DNA from: Planctomycetota bacterium
GTDB taxonomy: Bacteria; Planctomycetota; UBA1135
DNA: 48,194 nucleotides
NCBI GenBank assembly: GCA_030749235.1
Contig: JASMKM010000016.1
Span: 1 to 48,194, forward strand
Direction: 5' to 3'
Part shown: positions 34,229-43,074 of the stretch, in pieces
How the letters are laid out: every line of letters starts with the position of its first letter
Numbering within the stretch: the stretch's first letter is position 1
The notes under the pieces: generated by a model
The model's input: only the letters and a program-made list of their open reading frames with translations
Told to the model about the DNA's origin: nothing
Databases searched by the model: none
Made by a program: the position numbers and the translations under genes

Positions 34229-35617
34229 CTAGGCGTTGTGGTCCAGACGCTTCAAGGCCTGCAGCAGGTCGCGACGATCCAACGACAGGTATTCACCGCG
34301 GACGTTGACCAGCACACCTTCGCAGTGCTTCAAGGCCTCGACGGCCTCCTGCCACGGGGCATGCGCATCCAGCACCGTTGGAGCTTGGGCCATGCATTCC
34401 GAAACGTTTATCGCATCGAGATCCTTGCCTTCGGCCAACAAGGCCAAGGCGCGATCCTCATCAAAGACGCCAAGCAGCTCCCCGCCCAAGCCTTCTTGCA
34501 CCGGCAGCGGCCGCACGCCGCGTTCACCGGCCTGGCGTACAGCCCAGCTGACGCTGTCGAGCGCGAACAACACGGCCTTATTCTTCTCACGCATTAGGTC
34601 GATGACACTGGCATCGTGGATACCGACCTTTGGCAGATAACCGAAGTCGCGTAACCAGTCCTCACTGTAGACCTTGCTCAGGTAAGCCTTGCCATAATCA
34701 GGCAGGATGGTCACTAGGCGGGCGTCGGCCGGTAGGGTGCGCGCAATCTTCAAGGCCGCTACTAGGTTCATGCCACCGGACCCGCCAGGGAAGATGCCGG
34801 TCTCGGCGGCGAGGCGACGTGCCATGGCAAAGGACTCGACGTCGGGAACGACCTCGTATTGGTCGATGATATGTGGATCCCAGGCGCCGGGCACCTCTTC
34901 TTCTCCGACACCTTCCACCGCATAAGGAGAAGACTCGCAGATCTCTTGATGCTCCCAGTAGTGCGCCAGAATCGAGCCGGGTGGATCCACGCCGACAATC
35001 TTGATGTTGGGGTTTTGCTCCTTGAAATAACGGCCAATGCCGCTCAAGGTGCCACCTGTACCAGCACCGGCCACAAACACATCCAACTTGCCGTCGCACT
35101 GCTCCCAGATCTCCGGCGCGGTGGAGTAGTAGTGCGCGTCGGTGTTGTCGCGATTGTGATACTGGTCGGGCCACCAAGCACCATCGATCTCTGAGGCAAT
35201 TCGTCCGGCGACCTTGGTGTAGTGCTGCGGAGACTCGATGTCGACGTTGCATGGAGTGACCACGACGTCGGCGCCGAGGGCGCGCAAGGCAGCGATCTTC
35301 TCCGACGACATTTTGTCGGGGATCACCACGGTGATGTCATAACCCAAAGCCGCGGCAACCACGCATAAGCCGGCACCGGTGTTGCCGGAACTGCATTCGA
35401 CGATGCGACCACCTGGCTTCAGTAGGCCTTTCTTCTCGGCTGCGTGCACCATGTGCAGCGCGATGCGATCCTTCATGCTGCCACCCGGATTCAGGTAATC
35501 GACTTTCAATAGGACCTCGCACTTGACCTCAGGGTCAAAACCCATGGGCAGGCGTACCAAAGGGGTATTGCCGATAGCATCCAGGATCGTGTTGCAAACT
35601 TGGGTTTTGTCGCTCAT
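34229..35617 (-). CDS. cbs: Cystathionine beta-synthase (PLP domain plus CBS pair)
   Basis: This 462-residue enzyme condenses serine and homocysteine to cystathionine. The start at 35617 has GGAG nine bases upstream (35630-35627), which decides it over an ATG five codons earlier. The PLP Lys is residue 49 in NPGGSMKDRIA. The phosphate and substrate loops are SSGNTGAGL and AGAGTGGTLSGIGRY, and the CBS-type segment FPGGSGGMNLVAAL plus LPDYGKAYLSKVYSEDWL separate it from plain cysteine synthase. Residues about 335-462 form a C-terminal CBS-domain pair, which in homologues regulates activity; no haem-binding N-terminus is present. With the gamma-lyase at 24.8-25.9 kb it gives reverse transsulfuration. 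Confidence 0.95.
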   Translation of the reverse strand: MSDKTQVCNTILDAIGNTPLVRLPMGFDPEVKCEVLLKVDYLNPGGSMKDRIALHMVHAAEKKGLLKPGGRIVECSSGNTGAGLCVVAAALGYDITVVIPDKMSSEKIAALRALGADVVVTPCNVDIESPQHYTKVAGRIASEIDGAWWPDQYHNRDNTDAHYYSTAPEIWEQCDGKLDVFVAGAGTGGTLSGIGRYFKEQNPNIKIVGVDPPGSILAHYWEHQEICESSPYAVEGVGEEEVPGAWDPHIIDQYEVVPDVESFAMARRLAAETGIFPGGSGGMNLVAALKIARTLPADARLVTILPDYGKAYLSKVYSEDWLRDFGYLPKVGIHDASVIDLMREKNKAVLFALDSVSWAVRQAGERGVRPLPVQEGLGGELLGVFDEDRALALLAEGKDLDAINVSECMAQAPTVLDAHAPWQEAVEALKHCEGVLVNVRGEYLSLDRRDLLQALKRLDHNA

Positions 35618-35791
35618 TAACGTATGCTCCATGCGCAGTTCATTCTAAGGCGAAAGCCTTCCACTTTCAGCACCGAAGCGGCACAAGGTTGGCGGAGGAA
35701 GGAGAATATGGCTGCCGTGAATGCGGCGCACCCGTCGGTATTTGTGGATTCCTGCTTTTGCTTGCCGCGAGCGAAAGATAATCTTCGCTTG

Positions 35792-37870
35792 ATGTCGGAG
35801 CTGCCCACCACTGCCCAAGACACACTCGAAGCTCTCGAGTGTGAGCAGGTCCTACTGTGGATGGCCGACAAGGCGGTCACCAGCGGCGGGCGGGCCTTGT
35901 TTTCCTCACTGAGCAGTGAACAGGGTTCCGACGGCATTGCCGCCCGACGTCAACGCGGGGTGGAAGCCCTGCAGGCCCAACAGATGGAGAAGTCACCGTC
36001 TTTGGCGCGATGCACCGATTTGCGCGCATTGACCACCAGTGCACGGAACCGCGTGCTTGAAGGGATGGAGCTGATTGCGGTGGCGGAGACCCTGGAGCGG
36101 GTTGCCGAATTGCACCGCTGGGCTGGCGACCACCCGCAGTTCAAAGCGCTCGGTGAGACCATTGGCGCTGCTTCGCATATGCCTGAACTGATCAGCTTGA
36201 TTCGCAACGCAATCGATGCGCGCGGCAACATCAAGGATGAAGCGCATCCAGGCTTGCCGAAGGCGCGCAGCTTGATTCGCAAGTTGGAGAAGCAGCGTAG
36301 CGAGAAGCTGGATCAAATTGCTGAAGGCATGTTCGCAAAGGGCATGTTGCGGCAACGACAACCGGTTGCGCGCGGCGAGCGCCTACTGTTGGCGGTGCGC
36401 GCTATGCAATCCAGTCGCCGCGCCGGAGTGGTGCATGATCGTTCGCAGTCGGGCGATACCTTGTTCGTCGAACCGAATGCGATTCTCGAGTTGTCCAACC
36501 GCGTCACGGAAGCGCGCTTCGCCGAGCGCCGCCTGGTCGAGCAGGTCCTGCGCGAGCTGAGCATCGCGGTGCTGCGCGCCGAGCCGCGCCTGCAGGAGGC
36601 TCAGGATCGCTTGGCCGAACTCGACCTCGCCGTCGCGGCTGGCTTGTGGGCGGCCGAAGTGGACGGCACCTATGCCAGTGCCGTGCCGCAACAACGTGGC
36701 CTTCGTCTGGTCGAAGCGCGTCATCCTTTGTTGTTGCGCACCATGGCACCCGGCGATGTGGTGCCGCTGACCATGCAGCTCGGCACTGGTTTTGACCTGT
36801 TGGTGGTCACCGGCCCCAATACCGGTGGCAAGACCCTCGTTTTGAAGACCGTTGGCCTGTCGACTTGGTTGGCCAATCGTGGCCTGCCGATTGCAGCTGC
36901 CGAAGGATGCGAGATTCCTGATTTCAGTGCCGTACTGGCCGATGTCGGCGACGCGCAATCGCTCCAATCCAGCCTTTCAACCTTCTCCGGTCACCTTACG
37001 CGCATCCGCCGCATCCTCGCCGCGGCGAACTCTGGCGCCTTGGTCCTGCTCGACGAGCTCGGCACCGGTACCGACCCCGAGGAGGGTGCCGCCCTCGGCC
37101 AGGCGGTGCTGGAACAACTGCTGGAATCGGGGGCCTGGACCATCGCCAATACCCATCTTGGTCAACTGAAGCTTTTCAGCCTGGATGTGGCACGCGCAGA
37201 AAACGCCTCGATGGAGTTCGACCCGTTGACTTTGGCGCCGCGATTCCGCTTGTTGATTGGCGTGCCGGGCGCCAGTCATGCAGTGGAGGTGGCCGAACGT
37301 TTGGGTTTGGAAGAGCAGATCCTTGAGCGTGCACGCCAATTGTCTTCACGTGGTACCGGCACCGAGCAGCTGCTGGCCGATGTCGGCCGGGTGCGCCGCG
37401 AAGCCGAAATGCTGCGCGAGACCGCCAGCAGCGAGGAACTGAAAATCCAGCAGCGTTCGCGCAAACTGGCCACCGAGGAAGCCAAATCCGACGAGCGTCG
37501 GCGCCTGCGCGAGGCTGAAGCCGAGGAGCAATATCGCCAGCATTACCGCGACATCCTCGAGCTGATCGAGGCCGACGGCGAATCCCTACGTGGCGGCTTG
37601 CCGGCGGCGGAACGCAAGGATGTCGATGCCTTCCTGGTGAGGTTACGCAACTTGCTGGATTCCGATAGCTTGAACCAACGTTGGGGTACGTTCGTCAAGG
37701 GCCTGAAGAAGGGCGACCGCGTCTACGTGCCGCGATTCCGCGAACGCTTATTGGTAATCAGGGTGGAACGCAAGCGCGAACGGGTTAAAGTGCGGCATGG
37801 CTCCATGGAAGTGGAGCTGCCCTTTCGCGAGTTGACTTGGGTGGAGCCGCCCCCAGGAGAGTCGAGTTGA
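35792..37870 (+). CDS. mutS2: MutS2-family ATPase lacking the Smr domain
   Basis: The protein has 692 residues. The start at 35792 matches the family beginning (TLEALECEQVLLWMADKAVTS); the open frame upstream to 35624 has no similarity. The core and lever domains are followed by Walker A (VVTGPNTGGKTLVLKTVGL), STFSGHLTRIRRI, and Walker B (LVLLDELGTGTDPEEG). A long coiled coil and a small KOW-like beta domain (KGDRVYVPRFRERLLVIRVE) come next, where it stops. Canonical MutS2 (about 780 residues) then has an Smr nuclease domain, which is missing here. MutS2 acts on recombination intermediates and on collided ribosomes. The stop overlaps the response-regulator start (TTGA), so the end is genuine rather than a window artefact. 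Confidence 0.95.
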   Translation: MSELPTTAQDTLEALECEQVLLWMADKAVTSGGRALFSSLSSEQGSDGIAARRQRGVEALQAQQMEKSPSLARCTDLRALTTSARNRVLEGMELIAVAETLERVAELHRWAGDHPQFKALGETIGAASHMPELISLIRNAIDARGNIKDEAHPGLPKARSLIRKLEKQRSEKLDQIAEGMFAKGMLRQRQPVARGERLLLAVRAMQSSRRAGVVHDRSQSGDTLFVEPNAILELSNRVTEARFAERRLVEQVLRELSIAVLRAEPRLQEAQDRLAELDLAVAAGLWAAEVDGTYASAVPQQRGLRLVEARHPLLLRTMAPGDVVPLTMQLGTGFDLLVVTGPNTGGKTLVLKTVGLSTWLANRGLPIAAAEGCEIPDFSAVLADVGDAQSLQSSLSTFSGHLTRIRRILAAANSGALVLLDELGTGTDPEEGAALGQAVLEQLLESGAWTIANTHLGQLKLFSLDVARAENASMEFDPLTLAPRFRLLIGVPGASHAVEVAERLGLEEQILERARQLSSRGTGTEQLLADVGRVRREAEMLRETASSEELKIQQRSRKLATEEAKSDERRRLREAEAEEQYRQHYRDILELIEADGESLRGGLPAAERKDVDAFLVRLRNLLDSDSLNQRWGTFVKGLKKGDRVYVPRFRERLLVIRVERKRERVKVRHGSMEVELPFRELTWVEPPPGESS

Positions 37871-38307
37871 AGCAGATTTACGTAGTAGATAATGATCCTG
37901 GCATGTGTCAGTTGATGTCGATGGCTTTCGCGCAAGCTGGCCACGCGGTCATTGCCACTGGCACACCGGCAATCGCAGAGAAAGCCCTTGAAAGCGGTCA
38001 ATGTGCCGCCTTGTTGATGGATTTCCATCTTGGCGCAGGCGAATCTGGCGGTGCCCTCGTGGCCTCCTGGGCCGATCGTCATGGCCTGCCACCGACCTGG
38101 ATCGTAACCGGCACACCGGACGATCCATATTTGGCGGATATGGAGGCCACGCCAGGCTTGAAAGGGGTTGTCTCAAAGCCCTTCGCCATCATGGACTTGG
38201 TGGCTAAGGTGATCGGATCGCTGCAAAGCGATGAAGCCCCGTCTGCTCTTGGTGATCTACAGTCCGACGCCGGCAGCACTAGCCCCCAGGCGGAGGCGCA
38301 GGAGTGA
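37867..38307 (+). CDS. Single-domain response regulator (receiver protein)
   Basis: The protein has 146 residues from TTG at 37867, preceded at seven bases by AGGAG (37855-37859), a good ribosome site; an ATG at 37837 would overlap mutS2 by 34 bases. The receiver fold spans residues 3-118. The acidic pair is in VVDNDPG (Asp8, Asp10), the phosphoacceptor is Asp52 in LLMDFHLG, the conserved Thr is in IVTGTP, and the Lys is in VVSKPF. No output domain follows, only a Ser/Ala/Glu-rich tail. The partner kinase is not in the window. It lies between mutS2 and aroC, overlapping both by four bases, which is an odd placement for a signalling gene. Confidence 0.92.
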   Translation: MKQIYVVDNDPGMCQLMSMAFAQAGHAVIATGTPAIAEKALESGQCAALLMDFHLGAGESGGALVASWADRHGLPPTWIVTGTPDDPYLADMEATPGLKGVVSKPFAIMDLVAKVIGSLQSDEAPSALGDLQSDAGSTSPQAEAQE

Positions 38308-39419
38308 ATCCTGCCACGCCGGGCACGTTCGGATTACGTTGGACCACGGCCGGTGAATCCCATGGTCCCTGCTTGATTGCCCTGTTGGAGGGCTTGCCGG
38401 CAGGTCTGCGTATCGACGTTGACGGCATCCGCAAGGAACTGCAGCGTCGTTGGCAGGGTCATGGTCGCGGACTGCGCGCTGGTTTCGAGAAGGATGAACT
38501 GGAGGTCCTGTCCGGCTTGAAGTCCGGTGTGACCATCGGGTCGCCGCTGTGCCTGAGTCTTGGCAACTCGGATACGCGTATCGATGCCTTGCCGAACCTG
38601 AAGGCACCGCGTCCTGGCCATGTGGACCTACCGGGCATGATGCGTCACCAATCGCGCGACATCCGTGCGCAGCTGGAGCGGGCTTCGGCGCGTGAGACCG
38701 CCGCGCGCACGGCCTTGGGAACTATCGCACGCCAACTGCTGGCCGAATTCGGCATCTTGGTGGGGGGGCGCGTGGTGTCGGTGGCCGGGATTCCTGGCGA
38801 CCAGGTCGAGGATTGGCATGCCGCCATCGATGAGGCCAAGGAAAAGGGTGACTCGCTCGGCGGTGTCATCGAGGTGGTGGTTGACGGCTGCCCACCGGGC
38901 TTAGGCGGCTTTGCTCAAGCCAGCGACCGCCTCGACGCGCGATTGATGGGGGCCTTGGCCTCGATCCAGGCTGTCAAAGGCGTCGGCATTGGAGCCGGCA
39001 TGGCTGCTGGAGACCAGCCTGGCAGCGCCTTCCACGACCCAATCCAACTGGATCCTGATGGTTGGGCCGGCATCGGCCGTGGCTCTAACCACGCTGGTGG
39101 CATCGAAGGGGGTCTCACCAATGGCCAGCAAATTCTCCTGCAGGCTGCCATTAAGCCCATCCCGACCATGCGTAAAGGCATTGCTTCCGTAGACTTAGCA
39201 AAGATGGAAGAGTCTAAGGCCACCTATGAGCGCAGCGATGTCTGCGTGGTCGAAGCGGCCGTGGTGGTGGGCGAAGCGATCCTGTGCCTGGAGCTGGCGT
39301 CGGCCTTGTGCGCACGCCTTGGCGCGGTGACCCTGCGCGAGATGCGTCAAAGATTTGAAATGCTCGGAAAAAACGCCTCTCCAGCGGATTGGCCGAGCGA
39401 CACCGACGGGCTAGACTAG
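38304..39419 (+). CDS. aroC: Chorismate synthase
   Basis: The 371-residue enzyme forms chorismate from EPSP with reduced FMN, the last common step to aromatic amino acids. It starts with GTG at 38304, overlapping the response-regulator stop (GTGA). Signatures are TTAGESHGPCLIALLEG near residue 14, a GHGRG element, APRPGHVDLPG, and RASARETAARTALG. The late SNHAGGIEGGLTNGQ block and PTMRKGIASVDL are also family hallmarks. The length is typical. It is the last gene of the mutS2-regulator-aroC overlap operon. Confidence 0.97.
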   Translation: MNPATPGTFGLRWTTAGESHGPCLIALLEGLPAGLRIDVDGIRKELQRRWQGHGRGLRAGFEKDELEVLSGLKSGVTIGSPLCLSLGNSDTRIDALPNLKAPRPGHVDLPGMMRHQSRDIRAQLERASARETAARTALGTIARQLLAEFGILVGGRVVSVAGIPGDQVEDWHAAIDEAKEKGDSLGGVIEVVVDGCPPGLGGFAQASDRLDARLMGALASIQAVKGVGIGAGMAAGDQPGSAFHDPIQLDPDGWAGIGRGSNHAGGIEGGLTNGQQILLQAAIKPIPTMRKGIASVDLAKMEESKATYERSDVCVVEAAVVVGEAILCLELASALCARLGAVTLREMRQRFEMLGKNASPADWPSDTDGLD

Positions 39420-39476
39420 CCGCCCGCTTTGAGGCTAGGCCCCTGTCATGGACATGGAAAACTGGTCAGCGGCGTA

Positions 39477-39501
39477 GAAAATCGGCTTTGGCACGATTTT
39501 C
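39477..39501 (+). terminator. Hairpin after aroC, possible terminator
   Basis: GAAAATCG (39477-39484) pairs perfectly with CGATTTTC (39494-39501) around a 9-base loop, about 60 bases past the aroC stop and just before the tRNA operon promoter. The stem is A/T-rich and no clean T run follows, so termination strength is doubtful. Confidence 0.4.
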
Positions 39502-39514
39502 GTAGGTTCTTTAG

Positions 39515-39542
39515 TTGACGAGGGAAGCGTTGGACTTATCAT
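39515..39542 (+). promoter_or_regulatory. Sigma70-type promoter of the tRNA-tuf operon
   Basis: TTGACG (39515-39520) and TATCAT (39537-39542) each match 5 of 6 consensus positions with a 16-base spacer. Transcription would start near 39549-39550, about 22 bases before the first tRNA. A C-rich stretch near the start (GCCC) resembles discriminators of growth-rate-controlled stable RNA promoters. Confidence 0.7.
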
Positions 39543-39571
39543 GTTCTGCCCTTTTCCACGCTCCAACGACT

Positions 39572-39647
39572 GCTAGCGTAGCTCAGTTGGTAGAGCTTCC
39601 GCCTTGTAAGCGGACGGTCAAGGGTTCGAGTCCCTTCGCTAGCTCCA
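39572..39647 (+). tRNA. tRNA-Thr (anticodon TGT)
   Basis: The acceptor stem is GCTAGCG/CGCTAGC, the D-loop is CTCAGTTGGTAGAG, and the anticodon loop CTTGTAA has TGT at 39605-39607. The T arm is GGGTTCGAGTCCC, the discriminator is T, and CCA is encoded. It is the first gene of the four-tRNA cluster before tuf. Confidence 0.97.
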
Positions 39648-39716
39648 ACCCCCCTTTTTTTCGGGGATTGCGGCCCGTTAAGGGTATGTTCCTTCATCAA
39701 TTCACAACACCAGGGT

Positions 39717-39734
39717 AGAAGCTTTCGGGCTTCT
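39717..39734 (+). other. Spacer hairpin before tRNA-Tyr
   Basis: AGAAGC (39717-39722) pairs with GCTTCT (39729-39734) around TTTCGG, ending one base before the tRNA-Tyr acceptor stem. It probably guides processing of the polycistronic precursor (inference). Confidence 0.5.
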
Positions 39735-39735
39735 C

Positions 39736-39820
39736 GGGGAGATACCTAAGTGGCCAACAGGGATGGACTGTAAATCCATTGGCTCAGCCTTCAGAGGTTC
39801 GAATCCTCTTCTCCCCACCA
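39736..39820 (+). tRNA. tRNA-Tyr (anticodon GTA)
   Basis: The 85-base RNA has the acceptor stem GGGGAGA/TCTCCCC, the anticodon loop CTGTAAA (GTA), a long variable arm as expected of a bacterial class II tRNA-Tyr, the T arm AGAGGTTCGAATCCTCT, and an encoded CCA. Confidence 0.97.
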
Positions 39821-39839
39821 GAACTCCTAACTCGTTTGG

Positions 39840-39913
39840 GCGGGTGTAGCTCAATGGTAGAGCCCCAGCCTTCCAAGCTGGTCACGTGGGTTCGATTCCC
39901 ATCACCCGCTCCA
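39840..39913 (+). tRNA. tRNA-Gly (anticodon TCC)
   Basis: The acceptor stem is GCGGGTG/CACCCGC, the anticodon stem-loop is CAGC-CTTCCAA-GCTG (TCC), the T arm is GTGGGTTCGATTCCCAT, and CCA is encoded. A 19-base spacer separates it from tRNA-Tyr. Confidence 0.97.
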
Positions 39914-39945
39914 CTTGCACCTACTAGACTGGATCAATCCCTGAA

Positions 39946-39970
39946 AATCCGCGGCAAAGGCGCGCGGATT
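39946..39970 (+). other. Spacer hairpin before the second tRNA-Thr
   Basis: AATCCGCG (39946-39953) pairs perfectly with CGCGGATT (39963-39970) around a 9-base loop, three bases before the next tRNA. No T run follows, so a processing or insulating role fits better than termination. Confidence 0.55.
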
Positions 39971-39973
39971 CAC

Positions 39974-40048
<75 letters not shown>

Positions 40049-40061
40049 TAACGCAACTCAA

Positions 40062-40084
40062 CTCGCGTCCATGTCGGACGCGAG
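40062..40084 (+). other. Strong hairpin in the tRNA-tuf spacer
   Basis: CTCGCGTCC (40062-40070) pairs perfectly with GGACGCGAG (40076-40084) around a 5-base loop. It lies between the last tRNA and tuf with no following T run. It would become the 5' end structure of tuf mRNA after tRNA processing and could protect it (inference). Confidence 0.6.
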
Positions 40085-40136
40085 ATTCACCCACAACAAG
40101 AAATAGAACCTCCGCCGAGCGGAAATACTCAGGACA

Positions 40137-41342
40137 ATGGCAAAGGAAGTCTTTGAAAGAACCAAGCCGCACGTCAACGTCGGCACCATTGGTCACGTAG
40201 ACCATGGTAAGACCACGCTGACCGCTGCAATCACCGGTTACCTCTCGCACGCGAGCGGCGGTAAGGCAATGGCCTTCGATGAAATCGATAAGGCCCCAGA
40301 AGAGAAGGCACGTGGTATCACGATCTCGACCGCTCACGTGGAGTACGAGACCGAGACCCGTCACTACGCACACGTCGACTGCCCAGGTCACGCTGACTAT
40401 GTGAAGAACATGATCACCGGTGCTGCGCAGATGGATGGCGCGATTCTGGTAGTGTCCGCGAACGACGGCCCTATGCCTCAGACTCGCGAGCACATCCTTC
40501 TGGCGAAGCAGGTGAACGTGCCTGCGCTGGTCGTCTTCATGAACAAGTGTGACATGGTCGACGACGAGGAGCTCCTTGAGCTTGTCGAGATGGAGATTCG
40601 TGAGTTGCTCTCCGAGTACGACTTCCCAGGCGATGACATCAGCATCGTGCGCGGTTCCGCTCTGAAGGGCCTCGAGGCTGTTCAGGCCGGCAAGCCTGCC
40701 GACGACGCCGACATGGCTTGTCTGAAGGAGCTCATGGAAGCCGTCGATGCCGACATCCCTGAGCCGGAGCGTGAGCTCGACAAGGACTTCCTGATGCCTG
40801 TTGAGGACGTGTTCTCGATCGAAGGCCGCGGCACCGTCGTGACCGGCAAGATTGAGCAGGGCGTCATCAAGATGGGCGAGGAGATCGAGATTGTTGGTAT
40901 CAAGGAAACCACCAAGACCACCTGCACCGGTGTCGAGATGTTCCAGAAGACCATGAACGAAGGCCAGGCTGGCGATAACGTTGGCTGCCTACTTCGTGGC
41001 GTCAAGAAGGAAGAGGTCGAGCGCGGTCAAGTGCTGTCCAAGCCTGGTTCCATCACCCCGCACACCAAGTTCGAGGCCGAGGTCTACATCCTGACCAAGG
41101 AAGAGGGTGGCCGTCACAAGCCATTCTTCAGCGGCTACCGTCCTCAGTTCTACTTCCGTACCACCGACGTGACTGGCACCTGCGAGCTCGCCGACGGAGT
41201 AGAGATGGTGATGCCTGGCGACAACATCAAGATGGTTGTTGAGCTTCTTACCCCGATCGCCATGGATGAGCAGCTTCGCTTCGCTATCCGTGAAGGTGGT
41301 CGCACCGTTGGCGCTGGCGTCGTAGCCAAGGTCATCGCGTAA
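40137..41342 (+). CDS. tuf: Elongation factor Tu
   Basis: This 401-residue GTPase delivers aminoacyl-tRNA to the ribosome. G1 is [10 protein letters not shown] near residue 20, the switch region has [10 protein letters not shown]3 is [21 protein letters not shown]4 is [12 protein letters not shown], and G5 is in [10 protein letters not shown]. Domains 2 and 3 carry [17 protein letters not shown] and [21 protein letters not shown] lies three bases before the ATG region. The gene directly follows four tRNA genes in the same orientation and is probably co-transcribed with them, as tufB is in Escherichia coli. Confidence 0.99.
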   Translation: MAKEVFERTKPHVNVGTIGHVDHGKTTLTAAITGYLSHASGGKAMAFDEIDKAPEEKARGITISTAHVEYETETRHYAHVDCPGHADYVKNMITGAAQMDGAILVVSANDGPMPQTREHILLAKQVNVPALVVFMNKCDMVDDEELLELVEMEIRELLSEYDFPGDDISIVRGSALKGLEAVQAGKPADDADMACLKELMEAVDADIPEPERELDKDFLMPVEDVFSIEGRGTVVTGKIEQGVIKMGEEIEIVGIKETTKTTCTGVEMFQKTMNEGQAGDNVGCLLRGVKKEEVERGQVLSKPGSITPHTKFEAEVYILTKEEGGRHKPFFSGYRPQFYFRTTDVTGTCELADGVEMVMPGDNIKMVVELLTPIAMDEQLRFAIREGGRTVGAGVVAKVIA

Positions 41343-41406
41343 CCCAATCCCTTGGCCTCGCTTCATCTTCGCGATGGGGCGGGGCTGAGAACCAAACCAC
41401 CTGGTC

Positions 41407-41565
41407 ATGAAGAACAAAGAACGCCACGTCTTCCTTGAGTGTACCGAGTGTCGTAATCGCAATTACACGACCAACAAGAAGCCGCGCGCAGACTACAAGC
41501 TCGAGAAGAGTAAGTACTGCCGCTTCTGCCGTAAGCACACGCCTCACCGCGAGAAGAAGCTCTAG
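41407..41565 (+). CDS. rpmG: Ribosomal protein bL33
   Basis: This 52-residue protein of the 50S subunit reads [19 protein letters not shown] at the start. It has two CxxC pairs (Cys12/Cys15 and Cys38/Cys41, the second in [12 protein letters not shown]), so it is the zinc-binding C+ form. It is too short for many automatic cut-offs. It lies between tuf and secE, its usual place in many bacteria. Confidence 0.97.
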   Translation: MKNKERHVFLECTECRNRNYTTNKKPRADYKLEKSKYCRFCRKHTPHREKKL

Positions 41566-41579
41566 ATCTGCAAGCTCTG

Positions 41580-42032
41580 ATGCTGTACCGCCACAAGCCC
41601 GAAGAAGGACGAAATGCCCGCCAGACTGCATTCTGGCTCGGTGAGGGCATGATTTTCTTCGCCTGCTACTCCTTGAGCGGCTCGCTTGAGAGCTGGAGGT
41701 CGTTGCGGTCACCTCTGTTCGGGGACACCCCCTTTCAGATCCCGTTGATGGGCATCGAGCTGACCGGCGCCTTCGCGGTCGCCACAATCGCCTTCTTCGC
41801 AATGTCGTTTTTCTTCCTGCGTTATCTCGCAGCCGAGAAGATCGCTGACCACCTCATCGAGGTCGAGTCAGAGATGAATAAGGTCACCTGGCCTAGCTTC
41901 GAGGAGGCTACCAACTCCTCGATCATCGTCATCATCACCGTACTGATCCTCATGGGCTTTCTCGCGTTGAGCGATTTCGTCCTCAGTCATCTCTTTGAAC
42001 TCATTCTATGGGGTGGAATCAGTGGCGCTTGA
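41580..42032 (+). CDS. secE: Preprotein translocase subunit SecE
   Basis: The protein has 150 residues. The C-terminal half holds the conserved amphipathic helix and membrane anchor: VESEMNKVTWPSFEEATNSS, followed by IIVIITVLILMGFLALSDFVL. Two further hydrophobic segments lie before it (about residues 20-36 and 58-84), giving three membrane helices as in Escherichia coli SecE, whereas many bacteria have only one. SecE clamps SecY in the translocon. Its last 11 bases overlap nusG, as expected for this conserved pair. Confidence 0.95.
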   Translation: MLYRHKPEEGRNARQTAFWLGEGMIFFACYSLSGSLESWRSLRSPLFGDTPFQIPLMGIELTGAFAVATIAFFAMSFFFLRYLAAEKIADHLIEVESEMNKVTWPSFEEATNSSIIVIITVLILMGFLALSDFVLSHLFELILWGGISGA

Positions 42033-42591
42033 GTGGTACATCATTCGCGTTCTGACCAACCGGGAAGAACGGGTTCGCGAGAACCTGGAGCGTCGTATCA
42101 AGGCCGACGCTCTGACTGACCGCGTTCCACAGGTGCTCGTACCCTGTGAGAAGGTGACCGAGATCAAGAACGGCAAGAAGCGAGTTGTCAATCGCAAGCT
42201 CTATCCTGGCTACGTGCTCATCCAAGCCGACCTTGGAGATTGGGAGGGCGCCGATAAGCCAGGCAAAATCGAGGACCAGCGCGTCTGGTTTGCCTTGCAC
42301 GAGACCCAGGGTTTTGGCGACTTCGTCGGTGGCCAGAAGCCACCTGCGCCGATGACCACAGATGAGGTCGCGGGTATCCTTGGACAAATCGAGGAGACGG
42401 CCAACTCACCGCGTCTGGCAGTGCGCATCAAACGAGGCGATGCCGTCCGCATCAATGATGGGCCCTTCGAGGGCTTCGACGGCACGGTGGAGGAAATCGT
42501 GGATGGCAAGGGCCTTCTGCGTATCTCCGTCACCATCTTCGGACGCTCTACAAGCGTCGAAATCGAACACTGGCAGGTAGATCCGGTCTAA
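42022..42591 (+). CDS. nusG: Transcription termination/antitermination factor NusG
   Basis: The 189-residue protein begins at the GTG at 42022, with GGGTGG six bases before it; earlier in-frame GTG and TTG codons (42013, 41995) are less well placed. The NGN domain starts [15 protein letters not shown] and includes [14 protein letters not shown]. The C-terminal KOW domain is [23 protein letters not shown], ending with a beta strand [10 protein letters not shown]. NusG binds RNA polymerase and couples it to Rho or the ribosome. A loop of about 20 residues between PGYV and KOW ([10 protein letters not shown]) is longer than in Escherichia coli. Confidence 0.96.
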   Translation: MALEWYIIRVLTNREERVRENLERRIKADALTDRVPQVLVPCEKVTEIKNGKKRVVNRKLYPGYVLIQADLGDWEGADKPGKIEDQRVWFALHETQGFGDFVGGQKPPAPMTTDEVAGILGQIEETANSPRLAVRIKRGDAVRINDGPFEGFDGTVEEIVDGKGLLRISVTIFGRSTSVEIEHWQVDPV

Positions 42592-42646
42592 AGCCGACCG
42601 ACCTGTCCGTAACCCCGTCTGCACCACGTTCGTGGGAGGGAAAAAA

Positions 42647-43072
42647 ATGGCTAAAGAAATCACAGGAAAAATCAAGTTGCAGTGCCCTGCGGGTGCCGCA
42701 ACGCCGGCACCGCCGGTGGGCCCAGCTTTGGGCTCGCATGGTGTGCCGATTGGCGAATTCGTCAACCAATTCAATGCAGCGACCGCCGATAAGCGCGGCA
42801 TGATCATCCCGGTGATCGTGACGGTCTATAAGGACCGCTCGTTCAGCCTTGAGTACAAGTCTCCGCCAGCCGCAGTGCTGTTGCGTAAGGCTGCTGGAAT
42901 CGAGAAGGGCGCTGGGGCCGTCGGTACCGAGACTGTCGGCACCGTTACCCAGGCTCAGCTCGAAGAAATCGCCGAGACCAAGAAAGAGGATCTCAACGCG
43001 GCGTCGATTGAAGCGGCAGCTCGCATCATCGCAGGTACCGCCCGCTCGATGGGCATTCAGGTGGAGGGCTAA
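42647..43072 (+). CDS. rplK: Ribosomal protein uL11
   Basis: This 141-residue protein (family length) is part of the GTPase-associated centre. The N-terminal domain has [21 protein letters not shown], which includes the proline-rich helix bound by thiostrepton. The C-terminal RNA-binding domain ends with [25 protein letters not shown] six to seven bases upstream fixes the ATG at 42647 over one five codons earlier. Confidence 0.98.
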   Translation: MAKEITGKIKLQCPAGAATPAPPVGPALGSHGVPIGEFVNQFNAATADKRGMIIPVIVTVYKDRSFSLEYKSPPAAVLLRKAAGIEKGAGAVGTETVGTVTQAQLEEIAETKKEDLNAASIEAAARIIAGTARSMGIQVEG

Positions 43073-43074
43073 GG

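Noticed and set aside
35624-35791. N-terminal extension of mutS2 to the ATG at 35624
   Set aside because: The 56 added residues have no MutS2 similarity and would overlap the ribosome site of the divergent cbs gene.
39649-39666. C-run/T7/G-run between tRNA-Thr and tRNA-Tyr as a terminator
   Set aside because: The T run is in the loop rather than after the stem, and the same-strand tRNAs and tuf continue downstream.
41343-41579. Possible tRNA-Trp between tuf and secE, as in other bacteria
   Set aside because: The spacers are 64 and 14 bases, no cloverleaf is visible, and rpmG fills the rest.
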